Below are positions 17,448-25,689 of a stretch of 64,000 nt of DNA, in pieces. The stretch lies in NCBI RefSeq assembly GCF_023544445.1, contig NZ_JALPVJ010000001.1, forward strand, positions 124,001 to 188,000, read 5' to 3'. The position numbers were made by a program, and so were the translations under genes. Position 1 is the first letter of the stretch, and each line of letters starts with the position of its first letter. Under the pieces are notes generated by a model. That model was given only the letters and a program-made list of their open reading frames with translations. It was not told the origin of the DNA and ran no database searches. Origin of the DNA: Actinoplanes sp. M2I2. Lineage in GTDB: Bacteria > Actinomycetota > Actinomycetes > Mycobacteriales > Micromonosporaceae.

Positions 17448-18308
17448 ATGCCGGCTGAGTTGCAGATCGGCATGGACGCCGAGAAGACCGTCGTTTCCCC
17501 GTACGCCCTGAGGTTGCGCACCGGCCGCGCCGTCAAGCACCGATCCGGGTCGCTGACCGAGCTCGTCCCCGTGCCCGCGAGCGGCGTCAGCCGGACCGCC
17601 CGCCGGGCCGGCGCCTGCCGCCTCAGCCTCTCGCTGGTCTTCGTCTCCGCTGCTCTCTACGCCGTCGGCGTGCCGTGGTGGCTGTCGTTCGCCGCCTCCG
17701 TCGCCACCGTGGCCACCGTTTGGTACCGGCAGGACCGGGCCGCCCAGGAGGCCTGCTTCGACATTCCGGCCGGCGACGACGTGCACGTGCTGCGGACCGG
17801 CGAGGAGCGCGCCGTCCTCCAGCGCGCCGTCGGTGTCTCGCGCCGCATCCGGCGTACCTGGCCCGGGCTCTCCGGCATGATCGACCCGGATCTGGCCGAC
17901 CGGTCGCTGACCCGGGCCCTCGACGACCTGGGCGGGTTGCTGGCCCGACGGCAGGAGCTCCGCCGCCTCCGGACCGAGATCCAGGGTGTACGGCGTCAGG
18001 ACGTCCCGGCCGACAGCCCGGCTGTGCAGGCGCTCGCCGCCCAGCGGGACCGGGCCGATCAGCTGTGGCGCGAGACCGGCCGGCGGATCAACCGCATCCT
18101 GCGCGGCCTGGACCGCACCGCGCTGGCCGGCGAGGCTTTCCTGCGGGAGCGCGAGATCGACGAGACTGCCCGGCGGGCCGAGTTCGTGCTGGCCGGCCTG
18201 GCCGATCGGCACGCGGCCCCGATGACCGAGGCCGGTCCCGAGCTGGCCGACCGTACGGCCGCGGTGATCACGGCCTACCGGGAGCTGGCGGCCGCGGATC
18301 CCCGGTGA
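17448..18308 (+). CDS. Hypothetical membrane protein with coiled-coil C-terminus
   Basis: 286 residues, not recognised. A basic N-terminal region is followed by two adjacent hydrophobic segments (LSLSLVFVSAALYAVGV and WWLSFAASVATVATVW, about residues 65-97) forming a hairpin, then a long charged, helical cytoplasmic part rich in Arg/Glu/Asp with coiled-coil character (LLARRQELRRLRTEIQGVRR). The ATG start has GGAAGGCGGAGGG upstream. It stands alone; the next gene starts 39 bases after its stop. Confidence 0.65.
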   Translation: MPAELQIGMDAEKTVVSPYALRLRTGRAVKHRSGSLTELVPVPASGVSRTARRAGACRLSLSLVFVSAALYAVGVPWWLSFAASVATVATVWYRQDRAAQEACFDIPAGDDVHVLRTGEERAVLQRAVGVSRRIRRTWPGLSGMIDPDLADRSLTRALDDLGGLLARRQELRRLRTEIQGVRRQDVPADSPAVQALAAQRDRADQLWRETGRRINRILRGLDRTALAGEAFLREREIDETARRAEFVLAGLADRHAAPMTEAGPELADRTAAVITAYRELAAADPR

Positions 18309-18347
18309 TCGGGCCCGGCTTCGCCGAATGCGCGAAGCTTGGTTGCT

Positions 18348-18935
18348 ATGACGGCAAACGAAGACGTGCTGCGGGAGGTGGGGCCGAGGTTGCGGGCCCT
18401 GCGCCGTGGCGCCGGCATCACCCTCACGGCCCTGGCCGACACCACCGGCATCTCGGTGAGCACGCTGTCGCGGCTCGAGTCGGGGCAGCGCAAGGCGACC
18501 CTCGAGCTGCTGCTGCCGCTGGCCCGGGCCTATCACGTGCCCCTCGACGAGCTGGTCGGTGCGCCGCCGACCGGCGACCCCCGGGTGTACGCCCGGCCGG
18601 TCCACCGATTCGGCCAGACGATCCTGCCGCTGACCCGCAATCCCGGAGGTCCGCAGGCGTTCAAGCACCTCATCGAGGCCGGCCATCGGCAGGAGCCCGA
18701 TCCCAAGACGCACGAGGGCTACGAGTGGCTGTACGTCATGAGCGGCCGGCTACGGCTCGTCCTGGGTGAGCACGACCTGATCCTGCCGCCGGGCGAGGCG
18801 GCCGAGTTCGACACCCGGGTGCCGCACTGGTTCGGCAGTGCCGAGGGCGAGGCGGTCGAGTTTCTATCGATCTTCGACAGTCAGGGCGCCCGCATCCACG
18901 TGCGGGCCCGGCCCAGCAAGAGTTCATCCCTTTGA
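18348..18935 (+). CDS. XRE-family regulator with C-terminal cupin domain
   Basis: 195 residues. The N-terminal helix-turn-helix is LRRGAGITLTALADTTGISVSTLSRLESGQRKATLE; residues 110-190 form a cupin (HEGYEWLYVMSGRLRLVLGEHDLILPPGEAAEFDTRVPHWFG) that probably binds a small ligand. Such regulators commonly control a divergent or adjacent catabolic enzyme, but none is adjacent here. Start ATG 18348; no ribosome binding site is evident, so the mRNA may be leaderless. Confidence 0.9.
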   Translation: MTANEDVLREVGPRLRALRRGAGITLTALADTTGISVSTLSRLESGQRKATLELLLPLARAYHVPLDELVGAPPTGDPRVYARPVHRFGQTILPLTRNPGGPQAFKHLIEAGHRQEPDPKTHEGYEWLYVMSGRLRLVLGEHDLILPPGEAAEFDTRVPHWFGSAEGEAVEFLSIFDSQGARIHVRARPSKSSSL

Positions 18936-19321
18936 GTGACTCGACCGTCACCCTCTGAAGTACTACGGTGTCACTCGACATGCCCGGCCCGGCGAAGTGT
19001 GCTGCTGAGGCCGGTGGGTGCCGGCTGCGGCGGGCGGAGCGGCGCCGACGGTACGAACGGCCGATGGACGGTCCACCACATAGGTCGATGAACCCCGATT
19101 CAGTGGCCTGGTGGCCATATCAACCGGAGGCGCCGTATCCAAGCGCGACACGCCTCGTTGGTCCCGGCAGATCCACCCTTTGCAAGTTGCCCGAAAAACT
19201 ACGAGCATCGGTGAGCAGGCGATCACACACTCTGTGCGACTTGTGCGGACGTGGAGGGGTCAGACTGCAGATGACACAAGGGCTCGCCGGCGGGGGTCGT
19301 CGGTGAGTCGGGGGAGGCACC
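18936..19321. other. Intergenic region upstream of the XRE-TPR regulator
   Basis: 386 bases with no supported gene. It presumably holds the promoter of the regulator-flavoprotein pair. I could not pick a reliable -35/-10 pair. Confidence 0.4.
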
Positions 19322-20557
19322 GTGGACGAGCTGCCGATCGGCCGCCGCGTCGCCTATTGGCGCGGCCGACGCAAGATGTCCCAGCAGGTTTTCGCTGACC
19401 GGCTGGGAAAGTCCAAGAGCTGGGTCGACAAGGTGGAGCGGGGAGTCCGCCGGCTCGACAAGTTCTCCGTCGTCTACGAGATCGCCGACGTCCTTCAGGT
19501 CGATGTCCAGCTGTTGCTGGGCAAGGACGTGGAGCGCCGGCCGGAAACGCAGAACTGCATCGACCAGGTCGAGGTCGAGGAGATTCGTGCCGCTCTGGAG
19601 CGGTACGACCAGATGAGCGCGTTCTTCCAGGCGGTGCCCCACTCGCCGCCGCTGGCCGAGATGCGCAAGGCGGTCAGCCACGCGTGGCTGACCTATCAGC
19701 ACGCCAAGTACGGCGTCCTGGCGCGCATGCTGCCCAAGCTGCTGCGGGATGCCCAGGCGGCCGACAGCGCGTACGCGACCGGCGCCGAGGCCAAGGACGC
19801 GGCCCACCTGCTCGGTCAGGTCTATCAGATCGCGTCGTCGGCGCTGCGCAAGGTGGGCGAGCACGAGCTGTCCTGGCTGGCCGCCGACCGCTCGATCGCC
19901 GTCTCGCAGCGAGCCGGTGACCAGCTGCTGGCCGGTCTGGCCAGCTTCCGGGTGGGCAGTGCGCTGCTCGCGCTCGGCCGGGTGCGCCCCTCGCTCGAGG
20001 TCAACGTCAACATCGCCAACCGGCTGGCTCCGGCCCACACCCAGGAGCCCGAGCACAAGGGCCAACGGCTTTCGGTGTACGGCATGTTGCTGCTCAACGG
20101 GGCGATGGCGGCGGCCCGCATCGGTGACAGCGCGACCGTGCGCGACCTGCTCTGCGGCGCCGAACAGGCCTCGCTCGAGCTCGGCGGCGACTTCAACCAC
20201 TACTGGACCAGCTTCGGCCCGACCAACGTGCAGCTGCACCGGTGTGCCGCGGCGGTCGAGCTGGGCGACGGCCGGGCCGCGGTCGACACGCACGAGAAGA
20301 TCGACGTGGTCGGCTTCAACGCGCTGCTGCCGGAACGCCGGGCGCACCACTTCCTGGACATCGCCCGGGGCTACACCCAGATCGGCGACATCGAGAAGGC
20401 CAGCGAGATGCTGCTCGAGGGCGACCGGCTCGCCCCGTCCGAGATCCGCTGCCGCCCGCTCGCGCACGAGGTTCTTTCCGACGTGCTCCGCCGCACGCGG
20501 GGCACTCCGCCGGCTCCGATCGCGGAACTGGCCGAGCAGATGGGAGTCGGTGTATGA
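19322..20557 (+). CDS. XRE-family regulator with TPR-like C-terminal domain
   Basis: 411 residues. The N-terminal helix-turn-helix (RVAYWRGRRKMSQQVFADRLGKSKSWVDKVERGVRRLDK) is followed by about 300 residues of helical repeats typical of actinomycete XRE-TPR regulators involved in development and secondary metabolism. GTG start with GGGGGAGG upstream. The stop lies 46 bases before the flavoprotein start, and an alternative flavoprotein start even overlaps it, so the two genes form an operon. The ligand sensed by the TPR domain is unknown. Confidence 0.88.
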   Translation: MDELPIGRRVAYWRGRRKMSQQVFADRLGKSKSWVDKVERGVRRLDKFSVVYEIADVLQVDVQLLLGKDVERRPETQNCIDQVEVEEIRAALERYDQMSAFFQAVPHSPPLAEMRKAVSHAWLTYQHAKYGVLARMLPKLLRDAQAADSAYATGAEAKDAAHLLGQVYQIASSALRKVGEHELSWLAADRSIAVSQRAGDQLLAGLASFRVGSALLALGRVRPSLEVNVNIANRLAPAHTQEPEHKGQRLSVYGMLLLNGAMAAARIGDSATVRDLLCGAEQASLELGGDFNHYWTSFGPTNVQLHRCAAAVELGDGRAAVDTHEKIDVVGFNALLPERRAHHFLDIARGYTQIGDIEKASEMLLEGDRLAPSEIRCRPLAHEVLSDVLRRTRGTPPAPIAELAEQMGVGV

Positions 20558-20603
20558 GCAGGGCCTTCGGTCCGCGGCCGGGTGGCGGGTGGGGGATTCG
20601 GAC

Positions 20604-21188
20604 GTGACGATCGGCAACGTCGCGCCCGGGGTGCTGTATGTCCTGGTCTGCGGCTCGCCCATGGCCCGCGACGTCGGCATCCTGGTCGGTCTGGCCCAGC
20701 AGGAGGGCTGGGAGGTCTGCGTGATCACGACACCCGACGGCCGCAAGTTCGTCGACGTGGCCGCGCTCCAGGCCCAGACCGGTCATCCGGTGCGCAGCTA
20801 CTACAAAAGCCCCGGCGACCCCGACGTGCTGCCCCAGGCCGACGCGATGATCGTCGCCCCCGCCACGGTCAACACCGTCAACAAGTGGGCCGCCGGCATC
20901 ACCGACACCCTCGTCCTCGGTCTGCTGATCGAGGGCTACGGGTACGGCGTGCCCACGGCCGTCGTCCCGTACACGAACAAGGTCATGGCCCTGCACCCGG
21001 CGCTGCACGAGAGCCTGGCCAAGCTGCGGGACTGGGGCGTGCACGTGCTCTACGGCGAGGACGTGTGCCGGCTGGGCATACCGGGACAGTCTGACCGGTT
21101 CCGGGGCCAATTCCCCTGGCGGCGGGCTCTGCAGGCGGTCAGCAGCCCGGTGTCGATGAGCAGCGGTAGCCAGGTGGAACCGGCGTAG
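20604..21188 (+). CDS. Flavoprotein (PPC decarboxylase-like fold)
   Basis: 194 residues of the flavoprotein family related to phosphopantothenoylcysteine decarboxylase. VLYVLVCGSPMARD at the N-terminus is the nucleotide-binding strand-loop, and PATVNTVNKWAAGITDTLVLGL is the conserved FMN-binding segment. Activity is unknown. The start GTG 20604 follows GGGGGAT; GTG 20589 is an alternative. It is coupled to the XRE-TPR regulator, a pairing I recall from other actinomycetes, suggesting it modulates or reports to that regulator. Confidence 0.85.
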   Translation: MTIGNVAPGVLYVLVCGSPMARDVGILVGLAQQEGWEVCVITTPDGRKFVDVAALQAQTGHPVRSYYKSPGDPDVLPQADAMIVAPATVNTVNKWAAGITDTLVLGLLIEGYGYGVPTAVVPYTNKVMALHPALHESLAKLRDWGVHVLYGEDVCRLGIPGQSDRFRGQFPWRRALQAVSSPVSMSSGSQVEPA

Positions 21189-21235
21189 GCCTGTCCTGCC
21201 GATCGGGCGGCCGGGGCCCGATAGAGTTGTCGGCC

Positions 21236-22093
21236 GTGACCGATTCCGCCGCAGCACCCACCGTTCTCGACGTGGTGAACGCCCTCGACCGGCGCTATCC
21301 GCGCGACTGGGCGGAGTCGTGGGACCGGGTCGGACTGGTGCTCGGCGACTTCGAGCGCCCGGTCCGGCGGATCCTCTGCGTCGTCGACTGCGTGCCCGAG
21401 ACGGTCGACCAGGCGCTCGCCGTGCGGGCCGACCTGATCGTCGCCCACCACCCGTTGCTGCTCAAGCCGGTCTCGTCGATCGCGCCCGACACGTACAAGG
21501 GCCGCATCATCCACCGGCTGATCCGCAACGACGTCGCGCTCTACAGCGCGCACACCAACGCCGACGTGGCCAATCCCGGCGTTTCCGACGCCCTCGCGGC
21601 CCGGTTGGGCCTGCGCGATCTGCGGCCGCTGGTGCCCGCCTCGGGCGCCGCCGCCGGTGAGGGCCGCGGCATCGGCCGCATCGGCCGGCTCGACGAGCCG
21701 ATGGACCTGGCCGAGTTCGCCGGCTTCGCGGTCACCCGGCTGCCCGCCACCGCGGCCGGCATCCGGGCCGCCGGCGACCCGTCACGCCTGCTGCGCACGA
21801 TCGCCGTCTGCGGCGGCGCGGGCGACTCGTTCCTGGCCGACGCGACCCGTGCGGGCGTCGACGCGTACCTCTGTGCCGATCTTCGCCACCATCCCGCGAG
21901 CGAGCATCTCGCCGAGGACGGGCCCGCGCTGATCGACGTCGCGCACTGGGCGACCGAACGCCCCTGGCTCGACGACGTCAGCGACTGGCTCCGCGGGGAG
22001 TCCGGCGCCGACGTCATCGTGTCTGATGTGGACACCGACCCCTGGACCGTGCACGCCCGGGACGTACCCGAAAAGAAGGAGCCCCTGCTGTGA
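21236..22093 (+). CDS. Nif3-like dinuclear metal centre protein
   Basis: About 285 residues of the Nif3/YbgI family. The metal-binding motifs LIVAHHPLLLKP near residue 75 and SAHTNADVANPGVSDALA near residue 105 are present, and a late RHHPASEHLAEDG carries another His. Family members form hexameric toroids with two metals per site; the substrate is debated. It is the first gene of an operon with the zinc-ribbon protein (4-base overlap) and the RNase H/phosphatase. GTG start at 21236; a TTG three codons upstream is possible. Confidence 0.92.
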   Translation: MTDSAAAPTVLDVVNALDRRYPRDWAESWDRVGLVLGDFERPVRRILCVVDCVPETVDQALAVRADLIVAHHPLLLKPVSSIAPDTYKGRIIHRLIRNDVALYSAHTNADVANPGVSDALAARLGLRDLRPLVPASGAAAGEGRGIGRIGRLDEPMDLAEFAGFAVTRLPATAAGIRAAGDPSRLLRTIAVCGGAGDSFLADATRAGVDAYLCADLRHHPASEHLAEDGPALIDVAHWATERPWLDDVSDWLRGESGADVIVSDVDTDPWTVHARDVPEKKEPLL

Positions 22094-22824
22094 AGGCCTC
22101 GCCGGAAGCCCAGCGCCGCTTGCTCGACCTGCAAGCCGTCGACACCGCCCTGGCGCAGCTCGCGCACCGGCGCAAGTCGCTGCCCGAGCTCGCCGAGCTC
22201 GACGCCGTGGCGCGGGAGCTCGCCGCCCTGGAGGACGAGCGCGTCCGGGCCCAGGTCGCGGTCGACGACCTCGACCGTGACATCAGCCGCTTCGAGAAGG
22301 ACATCGAGCAGGTCCGCGCCCGCAAGGATCGCGACAAGCAGCGGCTCGACGCCGGCGGCGCGCTGCGCGAGATCGAGGGTCTGCAGCACGAGATGGCCAC
22401 CCTCAACCGGCGGCAGTCCGAGCTCGAGGACGCCGAGCTCGAGCTGATGGAGCAGCGGGAGACCGCCGAGACGGCGCTGTCCGCGGTGCAGGGCCGGATC
22501 AACGCGGCCGACGAGCGCCGCCAGGCGGCCGAGCGGCGGCGCGACGAGGCGCTGGCCGACATCACCAAGGAGCAGGAGTTCAAAGCCTCCTCGCGGGGTC
22601 CGCTGGCCGCCGACCTGCCCACCGACCTGGTCGGGCTCTACGACAAGATCCGGCTCGAGTCCGGTCTCGGGGCCGCGCTGTTCCGGTCGGGCCGCTGCGG
22701 TGGTTGCCGCATCGAGCTCTACGGCGCCGACCTGAACCGGGTCAAGGCGGCCGCGCCGGACGACGTGGTCCGCTGTGAGGAGTGCCGCCGCATCATGGTC
22801 CGCACCCAGGAATCGGGACTGTGA
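22090..22824 (+). CDS. Coiled-coil protein with C-terminal C4 zinc ribbon
   Basis: 244 residues: a long antiparallel coiled coil (about residues 10-165, Arg/Glu-rich) followed by a zinc ribbon with CGGC (near 200) and CEEC (near 230). It belongs to the CT398/HP0958-type family (Rv2229c-like), probably a nucleic-acid or protein-scaffold factor. GTG start overlaps the Nif3 stop (GTGA), and its own stop overlaps the next start the same way, so the three genes are translationally coupled. Confidence 0.9.
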   Translation: MKASPEAQRRLLDLQAVDTALAQLAHRRKSLPELAELDAVARELAALEDERVRAQVAVDDLDRDISRFEKDIEQVRARKDRDKQRLDAGGALREIEGLQHEMATLNRRQSELEDAELELMEQRETAETALSAVQGRINAADERRQAAERRRDEALADITKEQEFKASSRGPLAADLPTDLVGLYDKIRLESGLGAALFRSGRCGGCRIELYGADLNRVKAAAPDDVVRCEECRRIMVRTQESGL

Positions 22825-23918
22825 GGGTCACGGTCGAGGCCGATGGCGGGTCCCGGGGAAATCCGGGCCCGGCCGGGTACGGCTCGGTGGTGCTCGACAG
22901 CGCCGGCGGGGTCCTGCTGGAACGGCAGGGCTCGCTCGGCGTCACCACCAACAACGTCGCCGAGTACACCGGGCTGATCGAGGGGCTCAAGGCCGCGATC
23001 GAGCTGGGCGCCACCGAGGTCGACGTGCGGATGGACTCGAAACTGGTGGTCGAGCAGATGTCCGGCCGCTGGCAGATCAAGAACGCCGGTCTGCGCCCGC
23101 TGGCCGCCGAGGCCGCCCAGCTGGTCGCCCGGCTCGGCCGGGTGTCCTTCGAGTGGATCCCGCGCGAGCGCAACAAGGCGGCCGACGCCCTGGCCAACCG
23201 CGCGATGGACGAGGCCGCGGGCAAGCCGGTCCGTGATCGCGTCGAGCCCGAGGTGGTCACCCCGGCGCCGCCGCGATCGTGGGCGCCGCCGTCCCTGGAG
23301 AACGCGACCCGGCTGATCCTCGTCCGCCACGGCGAGAGCACGCTGACCCGGCAGGGCCGCTATTCGGGTCGCGGCGACGTGCCGCTCTCGGACGAGGGCG
23401 AGGCCCAGGCGATGGCCGCGGGCGGCCGGGTGGCGGGGATCGCGCGGGACGTCACCGCGATCGTCAGCTCGCCGCTGAGCCGCTGCGTGCGGACGGCCGA
23501 GCTGATCTCCGCCGAGGTGGGCGGCGTCCCGGTGACCGTCGTCGACGACCTGATCGAGGTCGACTTCGGAGCCTGGGAGGGCCTGACCTTCGCCGAGGCG
23601 CAGGAGGGCTGGCCGCGCGAGATGGACGCGTGGCTGGCCTCGACCAGCGTGGCGCCGCCCGGCGGGGAGTCGTTCCAGGCGGTCGCCAAGCGGGTGCGCG
23701 CGGCGATGGCGACGGTCCTGCAGTCGTACGCCGGTGGGGTCGTCGTCCTGGTCTCGCACGTCTCGCCGATCAAGCTGATCCTGCGGGACGCGCTGGCCGC
23801 CTCCGACGCGTTCCTGCATCGGCTCTACCTCGACACCGCGGGCGTGTCCACCATGGATGCCTGGCCGGACGGGAACATCGCCGTGCGCTCGGTCAACGAG
23901 ACGGCTCATCTCCGCTGA
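22821..23918 (+). CDS. Bifunctional RNase H / acid phosphatase
   Basis: 365 residues with two domains. The N-terminal RNase HI domain has VEADGGSRGNPGPAGYG (first catalytic Asp), NNVAEYTGLIEGL (Glu) and VDVRMDSKLVVEQ (second Asp). The C-terminal domain, from residue 170, is a histidine-phosphatase/phosphoglycerate mutase-like fold with LILVRHGESTLTRQGRYSG and LVSHVSPIKLIL. This is the Rv2228c arrangement, in which the C-terminal domain has alpha-ribazole phosphatase activity and the first degrades RNA-DNA hybrids. GTG start overlaps the preceding stop. Confidence 0.94.
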   Translation: MRVTVEADGGSRGNPGPAGYGSVVLDSAGGVLLERQGSLGVTTNNVAEYTGLIEGLKAAIELGATEVDVRMDSKLVVEQMSGRWQIKNAGLRPLAAEAAQLVARLGRVSFEWIPRERNKAADALANRAMDEAAGKPVRDRVEPEVVTPAPPRSWAPPSLENATRLILVRHGESTLTRQGRYSGRGDVPLSDEGEAQAMAAGGRVAGIARDVTAIVSSPLSRCVRTAELISAEVGGVPVTVVDDLIEVDFGAWEGLTFAEAQEGWPREMDAWLASTSVAPPGGESFQAVAKRVRAAMATVLQSYAGGVVVLVSHVSPIKLILRDALAASDAFLHRLYLDTAGVSTMDAWPDGNIAVRSVNETAHLR

Positions 23919-23968
23919 CCTCATGATTGCCCATTGATTCTCCAGGGCGGGACGTTTAGCTTCCTCAA

Positions 23969-23986
23969 TTAGGAAACTTTCTTCAA
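23969..23986. promoter_or_regulatory. Candidate palindromic operator of the chitinase gene
   Basis: TTAGGAAACTTTCTTCAA is an imperfect palindrome close to the TTAGGAAAGCTTTCCTAA operator known for chitosanase genes regulated by ROK-family CsnR in streptomycetes. It overlaps another short inverted repeat, TTCCT-caatt-AGGAA. It lies 24 bases upstream of the chitinase start. The regulator is not in this window. Confidence 0.45.
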
Positions 23987-24009
23987 CGTTTTCGCCCCCT
24001 GGAGGGCTC

Positions 24010-25290
24010 ATGCGTGTTCTGACCCGCCGTCTCATCGCCGCGGCGGCCGTCGCAGCGGTGGCCACGACGGCCGCTGCGACACCCGCACAGGCGAACGTCA
24101 AGCCGTACGTCAAGGTCGGCTACTTCACCCAGTGGGGCATCTACGGCCGCGACTTCCAGCTCGCCGACGTGCAGAACTCCGGCGCCGCGGCCCGGCTCAC
24201 CCACATCAACTACGCGTTCGGCCCGGTCACCGCCGACGGCGTCTGCGCCTCGGCCGACCCGTGGGCCGACTGGCAGACGCCCTTCTCGGCCGAGAACAGC
24301 GTCGACGGCGTCGCCGACGTCGCCGGCCAGCCCCTCTCCGGCAACCTGAACCAGATCGCCGAGCTCAAGAAGAAGAACCCGAAGCTGCGGGTGCTGATCT
24401 CGCTCGGCGGCTGGTCCGGCTCCAAGTACTTCTCGGACGCGGCCCTGACCGACGTGTCCCGGCAGAAGCTCGTCGCATCCTGCGTGGATCTCTGGATCAA
24501 GGGCAACCTGCCCGAGCTGCCCGCCGGGGCCGCGGCCGGGATCCTCGACGGCATCGACCTCGACTGGGAGTGGCCCGGCTCGGGCGGCGAGGTCGGCAAC
24601 ATCATCCGGCCCGAGGACAAGCGAAACTTCACGCTGCTGACCGCCGAGTTCCGCAAGCAACTGAACGCCCTCTCCCGTACGACGAAGAAGCGCTACGACC
24701 TGACGGCGTTCCTGCCCGCCGCGCCCGCGAAGGTCGACGCCGGCTTCGAGGGCGAGATCTTCAAGTACTTCGACTTCGCGACGGTTCAGGGCTACGACTT
24801 CCACGGCTCGTGGGAGGCGCGGACCAACCAGCAGTCGGCTCTGCGCGTGCCGGCCGGAGCTCCCGACAATCCCGACTTCTCATCCGAGGTCGCGATCGAC
24901 AAGTGGGTGTCGCTCGGCGCCCCGCGTCGCAAGCTCGTCCTCGGCCTGCCCTACTACAGCCAGGGCTGGACGGGCGTGACCGGCGGCGGCAACGGCCTGT
25001 TCGCGCCCGCCACGGGTGCGGCGCCCGGTAAGTTCGCCGCCGGCACCGAGGACTACAAGACCGTCAAGACGCTGCCCGGCTTCAAGGTCCACCGGGACCT
25101 GAAGGCCGGCCACGCGTGGCTCTACGACGGCACCACCTTCTGGACGTACGACGACCCGGCGGTGATGCTGCAGAAGTCCCTGTGGATCCGGAGCAAGGGT
25201 CTGGGCGGCGCCATGATGTGGTCGCTCGACGGCGATGACGCCAACGCGTCGCTGACCAAGGCCGTCTCGACGGGTCTCTGGACTCCCTGA
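24010..25290 (+). CDS. Secreted GH18 chitinase
   Basis: 426 residues. A typical Sec signal peptide (MRVLTRRLIAAAAVAAVATT, cleavage probably after AQA at residue 28) precedes a single glycoside hydrolase family 18 domain. DGIDLDWE at residues 180-187 is the DxxDxDxE motif, with E187 the proton donor; SLGGWSGSKYF is the conserved second strand and the C-terminal GLGGAMMWSLDGDD closes the barrel. No carbohydrate-binding module is present. It hydrolyses chitin outside the cell. ATG start with TGGAGGG upstream. Confidence 0.95.
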   Translation: MRVLTRRLIAAAAVAAVATTAAATPAQANVKPYVKVGYFTQWGIYGRDFQLADVQNSGAAARLTHINYAFGPVTADGVCASADPWADWQTPFSAENSVDGVADVAGQPLSGNLNQIAELKKKNPKLRVLISLGGWSGSKYFSDAALTDVSRQKLVASCVDLWIKGNLPELPAGAAAGILDGIDLDWEWPGSGGEVGNIIRPEDKRNFTLLTAEFRKQLNALSRTTKKRYDLTAFLPAAPAKVDAGFEGEIFKYFDFATVQGYDFHGSWEARTNQQSALRVPAGAPDNPDFSSEVAIDKWVSLGAPRRKLVLGLPYYSQGWTGVTGGGNGLFAPATGAAPGKFAAGTEDYKTVKTLPGFKVHRDLKAGHAWLYDGTTFWTYDDPAVMLQKSLWIRSKGLGGAMMWSLDGDDANASLTKAVSTGLWTP

Positions 25291-25460
25291 CCGCCGACGG
25301 GGGTGGTGCGCCGCCCGGCCCGCCACCCCCTCCGGCGCCGCATCGACGGTCGCCGTTCGGCGCAGCGTGTCGCCCGTTGGGCGCATGATGATCGCTTGTC
25401 ACGGTCGTGCCTCGTTAGCGTGACTGTGACCGTCTCCACAGTTACCAGGAGGTACGGCTG

Positions 25461-25685
25461 ATGGCGGATTCCGAGACGCCGAAGGCAGTGCCCGCAGCCC
25501 GCAGCGATCGCAGCCCGTGGAACTGGCTGCTCCTGATCCCGATCGTGCTGCCCGTGCTGACCCCGCTGTTCAATCACGACTCGCCCCGGTTGTGGGGTTT
25601 CCCGGCCTTCTACTGGCTCCAGTTCCTGTTCATCCTCGTCGGCGTGACCACTACGACGATCGTCTTCCGCATGACGAGGAAGTGA
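25461..25685 (+). CDS. DUF3311 small membrane protein
   Basis: 74 residues with two transmembrane helices (WNWLLLIPIVLPVLTPLFN and FYWLQFLFILVGVTTTTIVF) and the DUF3311 pattern WGFPAFYWLQ. It ends 4 bases before the permease gene, and such small proteins are regularly encoded beside sodium:solute symporters of the MctP type, suggesting an accessory subunit. The GAGGAAGTGACGGC stretch at its 3' end supplies the ribosome binding site of the permease. Its own start has AGGAGG upstream. Confidence 0.88.
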   Translation: MADSETPKAVPAARSDRSPWNWLLLIPIVLPVLTPLFNHDSPRLWGFPAFYWLQFLFILVGVTTTTIVFRMTRK

Positions 25686-25689
25686 CGGC

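Noticed and set aside
25380..25460. TTGTCA/TAGCGT promoter for the permease operon
   Set aside because: Spacing of about 14 bases is too short for a normal promoter; no better pair was found.
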